64,000 nt of DNA from JAFAMB01 sp963775805. Its GTDB lineage: Bacteria; Verrucomicrobiota; Verrucomicrobiia; Chthoniobacterales; JAFAMB01. A program made the position numbers and the translations under genes. Positions 49,451 through 57,736 of the stretch are shown here, in pieces; within the stretch, counting starts at the first letter, position 1; the number at the start of each line of letters is the position of its first letter. Below the pieces are notes generated by a model, which was not told the DNA's origin, made no database searches, and saw nothing but the letters and a program-made list of their open reading frames with translations. The DNA lies in assembly GCA_963775805.1 (NCBI GenBank), contig CAVZKG010000001.1:1054001-1118000 (forward strand), written 5' to 3'.

Positions 49451-50176
49451 ATGAATCTACTTTCCTCCAAATCAGCCCGGCTTCTCTGTTGGAGCATCCT
49501 TATTCTGCTCCCGGCCGTTGGCCACGCTCAAAATCCTGCACTGGCACCCTCCCCTACGCCTGGTCCCGGAGCGGGACCAAAACAGGCTCCTGGTAGAAAC
49601 CAGCCGCAATATACTGAGGAACAAATGCAGGAGATAATCGCGAAGCTTCAGGATCGAATTAAGAACGCAACGGACCTGGTGTTTGGCCGGATCCAGAAGA
49701 CTGAGTCTGACATTCATTTGAGATATTCGTACTTGCGAAAACCAGAACGGCTCGACCCAAATTCGTACGCCTCAAAGGACGACATAACCTCCTGGCACAA
49801 TTCCGTAGAGCAGCTCAAAAATGAAATGAACAGCTTGGATCGGCTTTATGCGAACGCAGAAATCGATCTGGGAAATGCGTTAACTCAACAGCGCATCAAC
49901 CCCGCTATCGCGGACCAGATAAAGAAGGAACTGATGACAACTTTTCCGTGGACCACCATACGAAAGAAGAGCGAACTCATGCATTCGTTCCTTGCAGACC
50001 ACGAAGAGTTGCTGAACTTCTACGACAAAAATTGGGGTTCATGGAAACCCGGCTCTGATGCCGGCACTGCGACTTTTTCCGACGGCGACCTCGCCACCGC
50101 ATTCCAGGCGATGAAGGACAAAATCAACACAACGGGCAACCAAATCGACGACCAATACAAATCGATGGTTCAGTAG
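49451..50176 (+). CDS. Exported protein of unknown family, paralogue B
   Basis: A 241-residue protein with a signal peptide (LLCWSILILLPAVGHAQ), a Pro/Gly-rich linker and a helical domain. It shares with its neighbour RKPERLDPNSYASKDDITSW, the LKNEMNSLDRLYANAEIDLGNAL helix, FPWTTIRKKSELMHSFLADH and FYDKNWGSWKPG. The two genes lie 158 bases apart on the same strand. The duplication suggests two related envelope components or subunits. The function is unknown. Confidence 0.8.
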   Translation: MNLLSSKSARLLCWSILILLPAVGHAQNPALAPSPTPGPGAGPKQAPGRNQPQYTEEQMQEIIAKLQDRIKNATDLVFGRIQKTESDIHLRYSYLRKPERLDPNSYASKDDITSWHNSVEQLKNEMNSLDRLYANAEIDLGNALTQQRINPAIADQIKKELMTTFPWTTIRKKSELMHSFLADHEELLNFYDKNWGSWKPGSDAGTATFSDGDLATAFQAMKDKINTTGNQIDDQYKSMVQ

Positions 50177-50229
50177 AACGGCCTATAAGGCCAATAGGGT
50201 TCGTTGATGCACCCTATACTCCATCCCCT

Positions 50230-51354
50230 TCAGCACCGGATACGGGAGCTGTTCAGAAGCTCTTCGAGCCAATCAACAACCAGTTGATGCACGACCGGAA
50301 GAGCTCTGAGGATTTCGAGCGCTTCACGTGCCTGTCGCCGGCATTCTTCCGGTTTTCCTTCCAGCAATGCGAGTGCAGCGGAAACTCGGAGCCATGCGTG
50401 GTGCGGCACCTTTGACCAATCTCTTACCTGCTCAAATGCGGCGCGAGCACTGGGTTCGTCCTGCTTAAATCGTGCCTCGAAAAACGCTTTCTCCAGCACG
50501 ATCCAAGTGTAAACCGGCCCAATCTTGAGGCTCGCTTTGGCAAAGGCTTCGTCGAGATAACTCTCAGCACGATCCATTTCTTCCAAGTCAATTGCTCGAT
50601 AGTACGCCAGCAAACACATGGTCGCCCGATCAGCGATTTCAAAACTTTCGGTCAGTTGCAACCCTCTTTCGAGCATTTTGGGGGACCAATCCCTGGGTCT
50701 GATCCCTTGCTGCGCTTCGTTGATCAATGCGGCAACCAGAAACAAGACCTCACAGGTCGGTCGCCCCCTGATTCCATCCCATAGTAGCAGTCCATAACTA
50801 GCCGATCGCCGGATGGAAAGCGGCAGCAAAAGCGCCATCCCGACAGTGATCCCCAGAAACGAGATCGCGGAGAAAAAAAGCGTGTCAATTGATGCGCGGA
50901 CCGGATCGATTACGTGCACAACGCCCAGAAAAAGAAGGCCAACGAGGATCGTTGCAACCGGTCCGGTTGCAACCAGCCATATACAACGCCAACCAAGTCC
51001 ATCCAGATTCTTCGGGGCAAATACCGTGGTACCGGATATCATCGTTTCCCGATTACTCCAAAAGAACCGGATTCGATCCCGGATTCTGCGAATCGCGAAA
51101 GGGCCGCAAGCAAATGTCAGCAGTTTCAGACCGAACATTTCGGCGACCAGGATCCGAGCCAAATGATGGAGCAGGACAACCAATTCATACGCAACAAAGA
51201 TCAGGAACGGAAGCGGAACGAGGTTTGAAGGCTGCGCATCCACCGCCTCGGCGCATTTGGGCTCAAGCAGAAGCCACAACCCGATACAGAGAAGCAAGAG
51301 AATCAGAGACGAGAGTGCAACAGATCCCCGCCACCATGATCGTATACCTTGCAT
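50230..51354 (-). CDS. Site-2 protease (M50)-like membrane protein with degenerate active site
   Basis: A 374-residue protein. Helices lie at about 14-30 and 48-75; then comes a region aligned with M50 proteases in which HExxH is replaced by HHLAR (63-67), followed by VAEMFGLKLLTFACGPFAI, where active homologues have a similar glycine-rich strand. The later GPVATILVG (131-139) stands where GPxxN is expected. Two or three more helices follow to about 185. The C-terminal half (about 200-374) is helical and TPR-like (MCLLAYYRAIDLEEMDRAESYLDEAF). It is probably a catalytically dead membrane protein acting as scaffold or substrate trap; this is inference. Confidence 0.75.
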   Translation of the reverse strand: MQGIRSWWRGSVALSSLILLLLCIGLWLLLEPKCAEAVDAQPSNLVPLPFLIFVAYELVVLLHHLARILVAEMFGLKLLTFACGPFAIRRIRDRIRFFWSNRETMISGTTVFAPKNLDGLGWRCIWLVATGPVATILVGLLFLGVVHVIDPVRASIDTLFFSAISFLGITVGMALLLPLSIRRSASYGLLLWDGIRGRPTCEVLFLVAALINEAQQGIRPRDWSPKMLERGLQLTESFEIADRATMCLLAYYRAIDLEEMDRAESYLDEAFAKASLKIGPVYTWIVLEKAFFEARFKQDEPSARAAFEQVRDWSKVPHHAWLRVSAALALLEGKPEECRRQAREALEILRALPVVHQLVVDWLEELLNSSRIRC

Positions 51355-51482
51355 AGGCAGTTGCGAAATTTAGCGGCTATAAGAGGCCAGAGCCAGCGTA
51401 AATTCAACGGGTCTTGAGAATCGCCAACCGGGAACTACCAGTTTGTTTCCCACAAAATTAGACGGGCACCGGACTCGATCGG

Positions 51483-53027
51483 CTAATTCGCCGTCGGCAT
51501 CGCAAACTGCGCACCTGGACCTGACGCACCTGGCCAGCGGCTGGTAACGGTTTTCAGTCTTGTGTAAAATCGAACGCCCTCGGCTCCATGCACGTAATGA
51601 TCTCCGAATATTGATCGTTTCCATCCGCCAAATGAGTAAAATGCCATTGGGACAGGAATAGGAACGTTTATCCCGACCATCCCCACTTTGACCTGCTCCA
51701 CAAAGGCTCGAGCGGCTCCGCCATCTCGGGTAAAAATAGCCACCCCGTTGCCGTACTCATGTTCGTTGACGAGGCGCAAGGCTTCCGTTGCATCGCTCAC
51801 GCGCACGACACAGAGAACGGGACCAAAAATCTCCTCGCGATAGATCCGCATCGACGGACGCACATTGTCGAAAAGAGAACCTCCAATGAAGAAGGCTTCT
51901 TCGGGGTCAGGAAGTGTCGATTCACGGCCGTCGACGAGCAGCGTGGCGCCTTCCTCGACACCGATATCGATATAGGACTCGACCCGATCCAGATGACCTT
52001 TCGTCACAAGCGGCCCCATTTCCACACCTTCCTTGTCACCGGCCCCAATCCTAAGCGATTGAATGCGGGGAATCAGCTCTTGCACCAAACGATCTCCCAG
52101 CCGATCTCCGACAGCGATTGCGACCGAGACCGCCATACAACGTTCGCCGGCCGAACCGTACGCCGCGCCGATCAGAGCATCCGCCGCTTGACTGACATCT
52201 GCGTCCGGGAGAACGACCATGTGATTTTTCGCGCCACCGAGCGCCTGGACCCTTTTCCCGGCCGCCGTGCCTCTCCGGTACACGTATTCGGCGACCGGCG
52301 TCGATCCAACGAAACTAAAGGCGTTGATTCCGGGATGATCCAGGAGCTCGTCGACAATTTCCTTGTCTCCATGAACAACATTGAAAACGCCATCCGGCAG
52401 GCCGGCCTCTGTCAGCAATTGCGCAAGTTCGACTGCGAGACTCGGGTCTCTTTCGCTCGGCTTTAGAATAAACGTGTTGCCACAGGCGATCGCGATCGGA
52501 AACATCCACATTGGGACCATGGCGGGAAAATTGAATGGCGTCACACCAGCCGCCACTCCAAGCGGCTGCCGGAAAGAAAAACTGTCGACTTCCCTACTGA
52601 CCTGCTCGGAATACTCTCCTTTTAGCAGCTGAGGAATCCCGCACGCGAATTCAACAACTTCGAGACCTCTCACCAGTTCCCCTTTAGCGTCGTCCAGCAC
52701 CTTGCCGTGTTCCGAACTGATCAACCCAGCTAGTCGCTGTTTCTCTCGCTCGACTAGATCCCTAAAACGAAACAAGATTCGCGCACGACGCACCGCAGGA
52801 ACCTGTGACCAGGCTCGAAATGCGTCCGCCGCACTTGCGACTGCCTCATCAACTTCTGCCTTCGTCGCAAAAGCAACCCGACCGGAGACTTGCCCAGTCG
52901 CCGGATTAAAGACATCACCTTTTCTCTCGGAACTTCCCGTCCGTACTTTGCCGCCAATATAATGGTAAATATTGCTGGAGCCGTCGGCCGGTGCGACGCG
53001 CTCAAAAGGACTGGTATTCGTTGTCAT
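51483..53027 (-). CDS. mmsA: CoA-acylating methylmalonate-semialdehyde dehydrogenase
   Basis: About 514 residues from the ATG at 53027; an earlier in-frame start at 53120 adds unlike sequence. Aldehyde dehydrogenase motifs are present: FNFPAMVPMWMFPIAIACGNTFILKPSERDPS, FSFVGSTPVAEYV, and the nucleophile in GSAGERCMA. IGGKVRTGSSE near the N-terminus and RSIFGDHYVHGAEGVRFYTRLKTVTSRW near the end are typical of MmsA, which forms acyl-CoA from malonate or methylmalonate semialdehyde in valine, propionate or inositol catabolism. It lies downstream of an iron alcohol dehydrogenase on the same strand. Confidence 0.92.
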   Translation of the reverse strand: MTTNTSPFERVAPADGSSNIYHYIGGKVRTGSSERKGDVFNPATGQVSGRVAFATKAEVDEAVASAADAFRAWSQVPAVRRARILFRFRDLVEREKQRLAGLISSEHGKVLDDAKGELVRGLEVVEFACGIPQLLKGEYSEQVSREVDSFSFRQPLGVAAGVTPFNFPAMVPMWMFPIAIACGNTFILKPSERDPSLAVELAQLLTEAGLPDGVFNVVHGDKEIVDELLDHPGINAFSFVGSTPVAEYVYRRGTAAGKRVQALGGAKNHMVVLPDADVSQAADALIGAAYGSAGERCMAVSVAIAVGDRLGDRLVQELIPRIQSLRIGAGDKEGVEMGPLVTKGHLDRVESYIDIGVEEGATLLVDGRESTLPDPEEAFFIGGSLFDNVRPSMRIYREEIFGPVLCVVRVSDATEALRLVNEHEYGNGVAIFTRDGGAARAFVEQVKVGMVGINVPIPVPMAFYSFGGWKRSIFGDHYVHGAEGVRFYTRLKTVTSRWPGASGPGAQFAMPTAN

Positions 53028-53059
53028 AATCGCGGTGTTGCCAGACTCTAACCCGAAAA

Positions 53060-53128
53060 CTAGCCTGGATACTGCATGAGATGCAACATCCAGCCTCGGA
53101 CTTGGCGCACTAGTCCGCATTTCTCATG
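53060..53128. repeat. REP-like inverted element, also seen at 46811 and 56396
   Basis: A GGATACTGCATGAGATGC block (53066-53083) faces its partial inverse GCATTTCTCATG (53117-53128), each next to a CTAG. The first 31 bases recur at 56396-56426 with 26 identities, right at a stop codon. The CTAGTCCGCATTTCTCATG half recurs at 46811-46829 with 17 of 19 identities, also at a stop codon. It forms a short palindromic repeat in the gap between adh and mmsA. Confidence 0.6.
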
Positions 53129-54323
53129 TCCCCGTGAAGTTTGATAAACTTGTGAGCTGGTTCGGCTGGCCCCAAACACTGCGATACAACCCTTCGATTT
53201 CATCTGGAGTCGGCACTCGCGGATTATTCGCCGGGGATCCCGATGCAATTGCCTGACGAACCATGGATACAATGCTCGATTCCCAGTCGTGCGGATTTAT
53301 CCCGAATTCTGCCGGAGTCGGTACGTTGAGTTTCTTGTTGAGCGTCCGGAGATTCTCGACCAGGTCTGAAGCCGCCTCCTCGTCCGAGGCGCCAGCGGCC
53401 ACCATATTCATGGCGCGGGCGCAGTCCGCGTAGCGATCGGGCGCTCCCGAAATTGAAAATGAGGTTACAGCCGGAAGAAGCATTGCGTTCGACATCCCAT
53501 GGGGGACGTGAAATTTCGCACCGATTGGACGGCTCATCCCGTGCACAAGCGCAACGCTGGAGTTCGAGAACGCGATGCCGGCTTGGGTCGCCGCGAGCAT
53601 CATCGATTCGCGGGCCGCGCGGTTGCCCGGCTCGAAATAGGCGCTTGGCAAATTCGTCCAGATCGCCCGCATCGCGCTAAGCGCAAAGCTATCCGAAAAT
53701 GGGTTTGCACGCCGACTGACGTACGCTTCGATAGCGTGCGTTAATGAATCGACACCGGTGTCGGCCGTCAAACGCATCGGCTTAGTCAAACTAAGTTCGA
53801 AATCGACGATCGCCGCCTGCGGCAAATAAGCCAGCCCGATACAGAGCATCTTTTCCTCTGTTGCCTCGTCGGTAACGATCGTAAATCGCGTCGCCTCAGA
53901 ACCTGTTCCCGCTGTCGTGGGGATCGCAACAATCGGTAATCCTGGCTCACTCTGATCGTGAGGAGCCTTGTAATCGCGCATTTTGCCTCCATGCACCGAG
54001 AGGACAGCGATCGCCTTGGCAGTGTCAATCGAACTCCCGCCTCCCAGCCCGATCACGCAGTCATGTACTCCACTCTTCAGATACTCAACCCCTGCCTCAA
54101 CCGTCGTAACGGTTGGATCCGATACTACGTCGGAAAATATCCGAGGTTGACCCAGTGAACCAAGATGCTCAGAAAGCATCCGGGCGAGACCTCGCTTGCG
54201 CAGATACGGATCGGTAACAATTAACGGACTGTGAAGTCCTAATGTTTGGAGGACCTCCCGTGTCTCGGTAAGAGCTCCGCTGCCGATTCTCAGGATTCTA
54301 GGCAGGGCAATTTTAGCAATCAT
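53124..54323 (-). CDS. Iron-containing alcohol dehydrogenase
   Basis: A 399-residue group III alcohol dehydrogenase. NAD and metal motifs are CVIGLGGGSSIDTAKAIAV, AIPTTAGTGSEATRF, DSLTHAIEAYVS and VHGMSRPIGAKFHVPHGMSNAM. The usual Asp and three His ligands are in place. It probably oxidises a short hydroxy compound to a semialdehyde, which the downstream MmsA-type enzyme converts to acyl-CoA. Its last residues overlap the REP-like repeat. Confidence 0.92.
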   Translation of the reverse strand: MIAKIALPRILRIGSGALTETREVLQTLGLHSPLIVTDPYLRKRGLARMLSEHLGSLGQPRIFSDVVSDPTVTTVEAGVEYLKSGVHDCVIGLGGGSSIDTAKAIAVLSVHGGKMRDYKAPHDQSEPGLPIVAIPTTAGTGSEATRFTIVTDEATEEKMLCIGLAYLPQAAIVDFELSLTKPMRLTADTGVDSLTHAIEAYVSRRANPFSDSFALSAMRAIWTNLPSAYFEPGNRAARESMMLAATQAGIAFSNSSVALVHGMSRPIGAKFHVPHGMSNAMLLPAVTSFSISGAPDRYADCARAMNMVAAGASDEEAASDLVENLRTLNKKLNVPTPAEFGINPHDWESSIVSMVRQAIASGSPANNPRVPTPDEIEGLYRSVWGQPNQLTSLSNFTGT

Positions 54324-54482
54324 GTTCGTTTCGGTGACCTTCGTCTCGATGGATTCCAGAGCGATAGCACAATGTAATCAGATCGCACTGCACTCGCAAA
54401 GCGACTGAACACGCTCAAAGAAGATTCTCTTGTTTCGAACGGCGCGGTTTCTATGTTTGTCATCTAAACAGGAGCAACCAGG

Positions 54483-54986
54483 ATGAGCGTGCCCGAAGAA
54501 TCGCCTCGATTGTTAGTTGAGAACTGGCTTACGGACGTCCGTCGCCGGGGAGCTGAATTATACGCAACAAACGAAGGAGACGAAGTACAATACTTTTCGT
54601 TTGAAGGGAGAGACCATATTCGATTCAGCGTCGAGATCGATTACGCCCTTCAGGATATTACATTGCAAATCACAGATCCGAAGAAAGGGGGGGTGGAGAT
54701 TGAAAGGCTTGCGTTGACAGCCAAGAACCTCAGCTCCCTCGGCCGAATGATGTGCAGCGTGAAAGAAGGGGAAGCCGTAGTTCCAGTTTATCTCCTGGCG
54801 CAACTGGCCGTGATTTGCCATGGGTATCAACGCTTAATCCAGGAACTGGACCAGGTACACGGCATTCACACGACCACCGGTAGTGTCAGCGATATCGAGG
54901 CCGACCTGCGCCGCTTCCTGACGCCCGACGAACAGAAACGCACCGACAACCCACTTTTGTCGCAAAAGCCAAAAGCGAGCAGTTAA
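54483..54986 (+). CDS. Hypothetical soluble protein
   Basis: A 167-residue protein preceded by a good ribosome site (CAGGAGCAACCAGG). It is mixed alpha/beta, without signal peptide or helices in the membrane. Regions such as YFSFEGRDHIRFSVEIDYALQDITLQITDPKKGG and VVPVYLLAQLAVICHGYQRLIQEL are seen. No family recognised. It diverges from the alcohol dehydrogenase and stands alone. Confidence 0.75.
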   Translation: MSVPEESPRLLVENWLTDVRRRGAELYATNEGDEVQYFSFEGRDHIRFSVEIDYALQDITLQITDPKKGGVEIERLALTAKNLSSLGRMMCSVKEGEAVVPVYLLAQLAVICHGYQRLIQELDQVHGIHTTTGSVSDIEADLRRFLTPDEQKRTDNPLLSQKPKASS

Positions 54987-55117
54987 CCTGCGTCGCTGCC
55001 GATTCCCGAAGGATTCGTCAGCGATGCAGGCTAGTCATTGTTCAGTCGCGAGGTTATGCTGGCGTCTAATCACTCCGGAATAGCGGAATGATTTTCAAGA
55101 CAGGAGGTTGGAGGGCC

Positions 55118-55921
55118 ATGACCAGAGATTTCGCGATGATCAACGGGTTTAAGCTTGCGTATTCCCTTCGCGGCGACCGGCATCACCCGGTGGTCGTCTT
55201 GAGCCATTCGCTCGCCACGAACCTCGATCTCTGGAACTATCAACTGCCCCTGTTGGCACGCCGCTTCCGAGTTCTACTTTACGATCTCCGCGGGCACGGT
55301 GCATCGGACGCTCCTGGAGACAATTACACGCTCCAAGAACTCGCTTCCGACGTCGCAGGCCTGCTTGATCACCTGGAATTGTCGAGGGCAGCGTTTGTCG
55401 GTATTTCCATCGGTGGCATGATTGGCCAACATTTCGCGCTGGAGTTTCCGGAAAAACTCAGCGCCCTCATCCTCTGCAGCACCGGTTCGCGGACCGAACC
55501 CCAGGCGAGGTCCGCATTCGAGGAGCGGATCGACACCGTTCGCCGCCAAGGTCTTTCATCCCAGGTCGCAACGACCCTTGCACGCTGGTTCACACCCAAA
55601 TTTATCGAGGAGGCACCCGCAAACGTTTCTTGGATCTCGGACTTGATCCTCCGAACATCGGTTAACGGATACGTGGGATGTGCACGGGCAGTCCAGGGGC
55701 TCGATGTCCTTGACTCTCTTAACAAGGTGACAGCCAAGACGTTGGTCGTACCAGGGGAATTCGACGCCGCGTTTCCGGAAAAAACTTCGAGAACAATTCA
55801 ACAACGGATCCCGAACGCCGAGTTATGTCTGCTCGAGGGTGCAGCGCATCTTGGAAATGTTGAACAGGCACATCGCTTTAACGAAATTATCGTGGATTTC
55901 TTGAGCCGCGTTTTGAACTGA
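55118..55921 (+). CDS. Alpha/beta hydrolase, 3-oxoadipate enol-lactonase-like
   Basis: About 267 residues from the ATG at 55118, chosen because AGGAGG (55102-55107) and GGAGGG lie just before it; an ATG at 55088 is an alternative. Nucleophile S97 is in FVGISIGGMIGQ, Asp in VVPGEFDAAFP, and His in EGAAHLGNVEQ. VLSHSLATNLDLWNYQLPLLARRFRVLLYDLRGHG is the usual N-terminal block. The overall pattern is that of PcaD-like hydrolases, but no aromatic-degradation genes are adjacent, so the substrate is open. Confidence 0.85.
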   Translation: MTRDFAMINGFKLAYSLRGDRHHPVVVLSHSLATNLDLWNYQLPLLARRFRVLLYDLRGHGASDAPGDNYTLQELASDVAGLLDHLELSRAAFVGISIGGMIGQHFALEFPEKLSALILCSTGSRTEPQARSAFEERIDTVRRQGLSSQVATTLARWFTPKFIEEAPANVSWISDLILRTSVNGYVGCARAVQGLDVLDSLNKVTAKTLVVPGEFDAAFPEKTSRTIQQRIPNAELCLLEGAAHLGNVEQAHRFNEIIVDFLSRVLN

Positions 55922-55946
55922 CCTTCGATCACTGATTGCGACTTTT

Positions 55947-56399
55947 ATGGATTGGTTGGAGTTCATCACTCTGGTCGTTCCGGGCTTCGCCGCTTCGCTC
56001 GACTTCGCATGCTTCATATTTATGCATTCCACTTGTCGCGAATTGCCGTATCGCGAACAAGTCCGTGTCGAACAACGCTTCCTTCGCACGTTCAATAGGT
56101 TAACGTCTCTTCTAAACGGACTCTCGGTTCTGATTCTGCTAGTGTACGCGCTTCGATTCAAAGAAGACAATACCTCAAACCGCGCGGTCTGGAGTGCACT
56201 CTTTTTCTTTTCTGTTGCGACTGCAATTTCGATCTGGCTGAGCCGCTCGATCGAACAGCAAATCGGTGACTGGAATCCGGACCAATTGCCTGAGAATTGG
56301 AAATCGCTTCGAGCAAATCGGGCAATTACAGAGGGATTAAGAGCTACCGTGCAACTGGTCGGCTTTGTCCTCATCTGCGCCTCGATCGCGACGCGCTAA
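55947..56399 (+). CDS. Small membrane protein, possibly DUF1772-like
   Basis: A 150-residue protein with three or four helices (about 5-30, 55-75, 83-100 and 128-148). A pattern near the end, WNPDQLPENWKSLRANRAITEGLRATVQL, resembles DUF1772 proteins. It begins 25 bases after the hydrolase and may be cotranscribed. Function unknown. Confidence 0.72.
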   Translation: MDWLEFITLVVPGFAASLDFACFIFMHSTCRELPYREQVRVEQRFLRTFNRLTSLLNGLSVLILLVYALRFKEDNTSNRAVWSALFFFSVATAISIWLSRSIEQQIGDWNPDQLPENWKSLRANRAITEGLRATVQLVGFVLICASIATR

Positions 56400-56568
56400 T
56401 CTGGATACTGCGTGAGATGCGATATCGACCGAGTAAAAGGATTGAAACGGGGGTGAAGCAATGACTAACAAATCGCCTCGCCAAATTTGTTTAACTTTTT
56501 CTGTTGCATCTTGGAACAGCCTCGTCTAACTATTGTATCTTTCTGCTTCGAAAGGAGGCCATCGCACA

Positions 56569-56691
56569 ATGATTACGACAACCTCATTCATATCGAATTC
56601 ACGCGGTAAAGTGGCCGGCATCGTCCACACGAACCGTATGCAGAAATATCAGCGAGGGCCGAAACCCGGGCGCGTGCAGCGAGAAGCCTGA
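56569..56691 (+). CDS. Small 40-residue basic protein
   Basis: A short frame not otherwise obvious: ATG at 56569 behind a strong AAAGGAGG (56551-56558), ending at TGA 56689-56691. The product begins MITTTSFISNSRGKVAG and ends GRVQREA, with many Arg and Lys and no hydrophobic segment. The ribosome site is the best in the neighbourhood. The leader TTTCTGCTTCG before it resembles GCTCTGCTTCG before the gene at 56821. The function is not known. Confidence 0.5.
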   Translation: MITTTSFISNSRGKVAGIVHTNRMQKYQRGPKPGRVQREA

Positions 56692-56753
56692 TTACTCTGC
56701 GCAACGGCGCATTCCCTACCCTATTCAGATTTTGAATGGGGCACTCAAAGAAA

Positions 56754-56774
56754 CAACACTTTAGACAAGTGTTG
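56754..56774. terminator. Hairpin before the tail-anchored protein gene
   Basis: CAACACTT and AAGTGTTG form an eight-base perfect stem around TAGAC. It sits between the 40-residue gene and the next gene and may end the first transcript or regulate the second. No T run follows. Confidence 0.5.
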
Positions 56775-56820
56775 TAAACCGATCGTTATAACGTTACTTC
56801 GCTCTGCTTCGGAGGCGACT

Positions 56821-57168
56821 TTGACGCCCCATCTCAAAGAAGGGACCGTCACCAGCCAAAAGCAGGAATTTATGATTATTTCAGACGAATTCCCCAGGGA
56901 GGAATCGAGAATCAGCTCGGTTTGCGAGGATTTTCAAGGGTCGAACGACACCGATGTCGATGACAACAATATCATCGACTTTGCGTCGGCAAAAGCAGAG
57001 CTCACCCAACGAGCTTTGGCACGATCCGCACGGGTGCAGTCAATTGTCGCGTCCCTGAAAGATCGCAAGGCGGAGCGAACGACTGTGATCGCTGAATCCG
57101 TGATCGCATTCGTCTTGGTCCTGGCTGTCTTGATCTCTCTGCTTCTCGGAATTATTTCCGGATTCTAG
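56821..57168 (+). CDS. Small tail-anchored hypothetical protein
   Basis: A 115-residue protein with TTG start, five bases after a GGAGG. The first half is acidic and unstructured (DVDDNNIIDF); a basic helical stretch (RALARSARVQSIVASLKDRK) leads to a C-terminal helix (AESVIAFVLVLAVLISLLLGIISG). The topology suggests an inner-membrane tail anchor. No family recognised. Confidence 0.65.
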   Translation: MTPHLKEGTVTSQKQEFMIISDEFPREESRISSVCEDFQGSNDTDVDDNNIIDFASAKAELTQRALARSARVQSIVASLKDRKAERTTVIAESVIAFVLVLAVLISLLLGIISGF

Positions 57169-57175
57169 CCTGAGG

Positions 57176-57203
57176 CTCTCGCGAGTGAAAGGACTCGCGA
57201 GAG
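57176..57203. terminator. Bidirectional hairpin between convergent genes
   Basis: CTCTCGCGAGT (57176-57186) pairs perfectly with ACTCGCGAGAG (57193-57203) around GAAAGG. It lies exactly between the stops of the genes at 56821-57168 and 57205-57582, so it can end transcription from both sides, although no T run follows. Confidence 0.65.
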
Positions 57204-57204
57204 A

Positions 57205-57582
57205 TCAGCGAACCGAGGATCGAACAATACGAAACAGTGCCGCTTCGTAATCCCGCTTCCAGAATTCGCGCCTGTAAAATTTTACGAACATCAGGAGCGC
57301 GACTCCCAGACTGATTGCTGCCGCCGCCAGCAGCCCTGGAATATCAAAAAGAACGAGGGACGATACGCCGACAACGAAAAGAGCTAGCCGGCCCCACAAC
57401 ACTTTCGAGCCGTCATAAAAAAGATCCTTTGGTCGCCGCCGCCAAAGCCAGTTGGCACGCTCGAGTTCGACAAGGTCAATCGCTTCGGGAGAAATCGAGC
57501 ATTTTCCGAGCAATGTATACGGCGGAAAATCAGTGTATTCCTCTCTGGAGCAAGCAAAAATCAGATCCAAATAGCGAGCCAT
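57205..57582 (-). CDS. Small membrane protein of unknown function
   Basis: A 125-residue protein. The N-terminal half is soluble (LDLIFACSREEYTDFPPYTLLGKCSISPEAIDLVELERANW). It is followed by two helices (LWGRLALFVVGVSSLVLFDIPGLLAAAAISLGVALLMFV) and a basic end. No family is recognised. It converges with the tail-anchored protein gene. Confidence 0.65.
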   Translation of the reverse strand: MARYLDLIFACSREEYTDFPPYTLLGKCSISPEAIDLVELERANWLWRRRPKDLFYDGSKVLWGRLALFVVGVSSLVLFDIPGLLAAAAISLGVALLMFVKFYRREFWKRDYEAALFRIVRSSVR

Positions 57583-57736
57583 AGGTTGTTCACCCGATAA
57601 TTGGACTCTATCCTACTTCGCTATCTGTCGTGGTGCACGCCAAATCAACGCGGTTTCGCACCAATCATCGTTGCGCGGCAAACATTACACGCCCTGTGCA
57701 AATCTCACGAGCGCCGTGGCAGACAAGACTCCCCGG

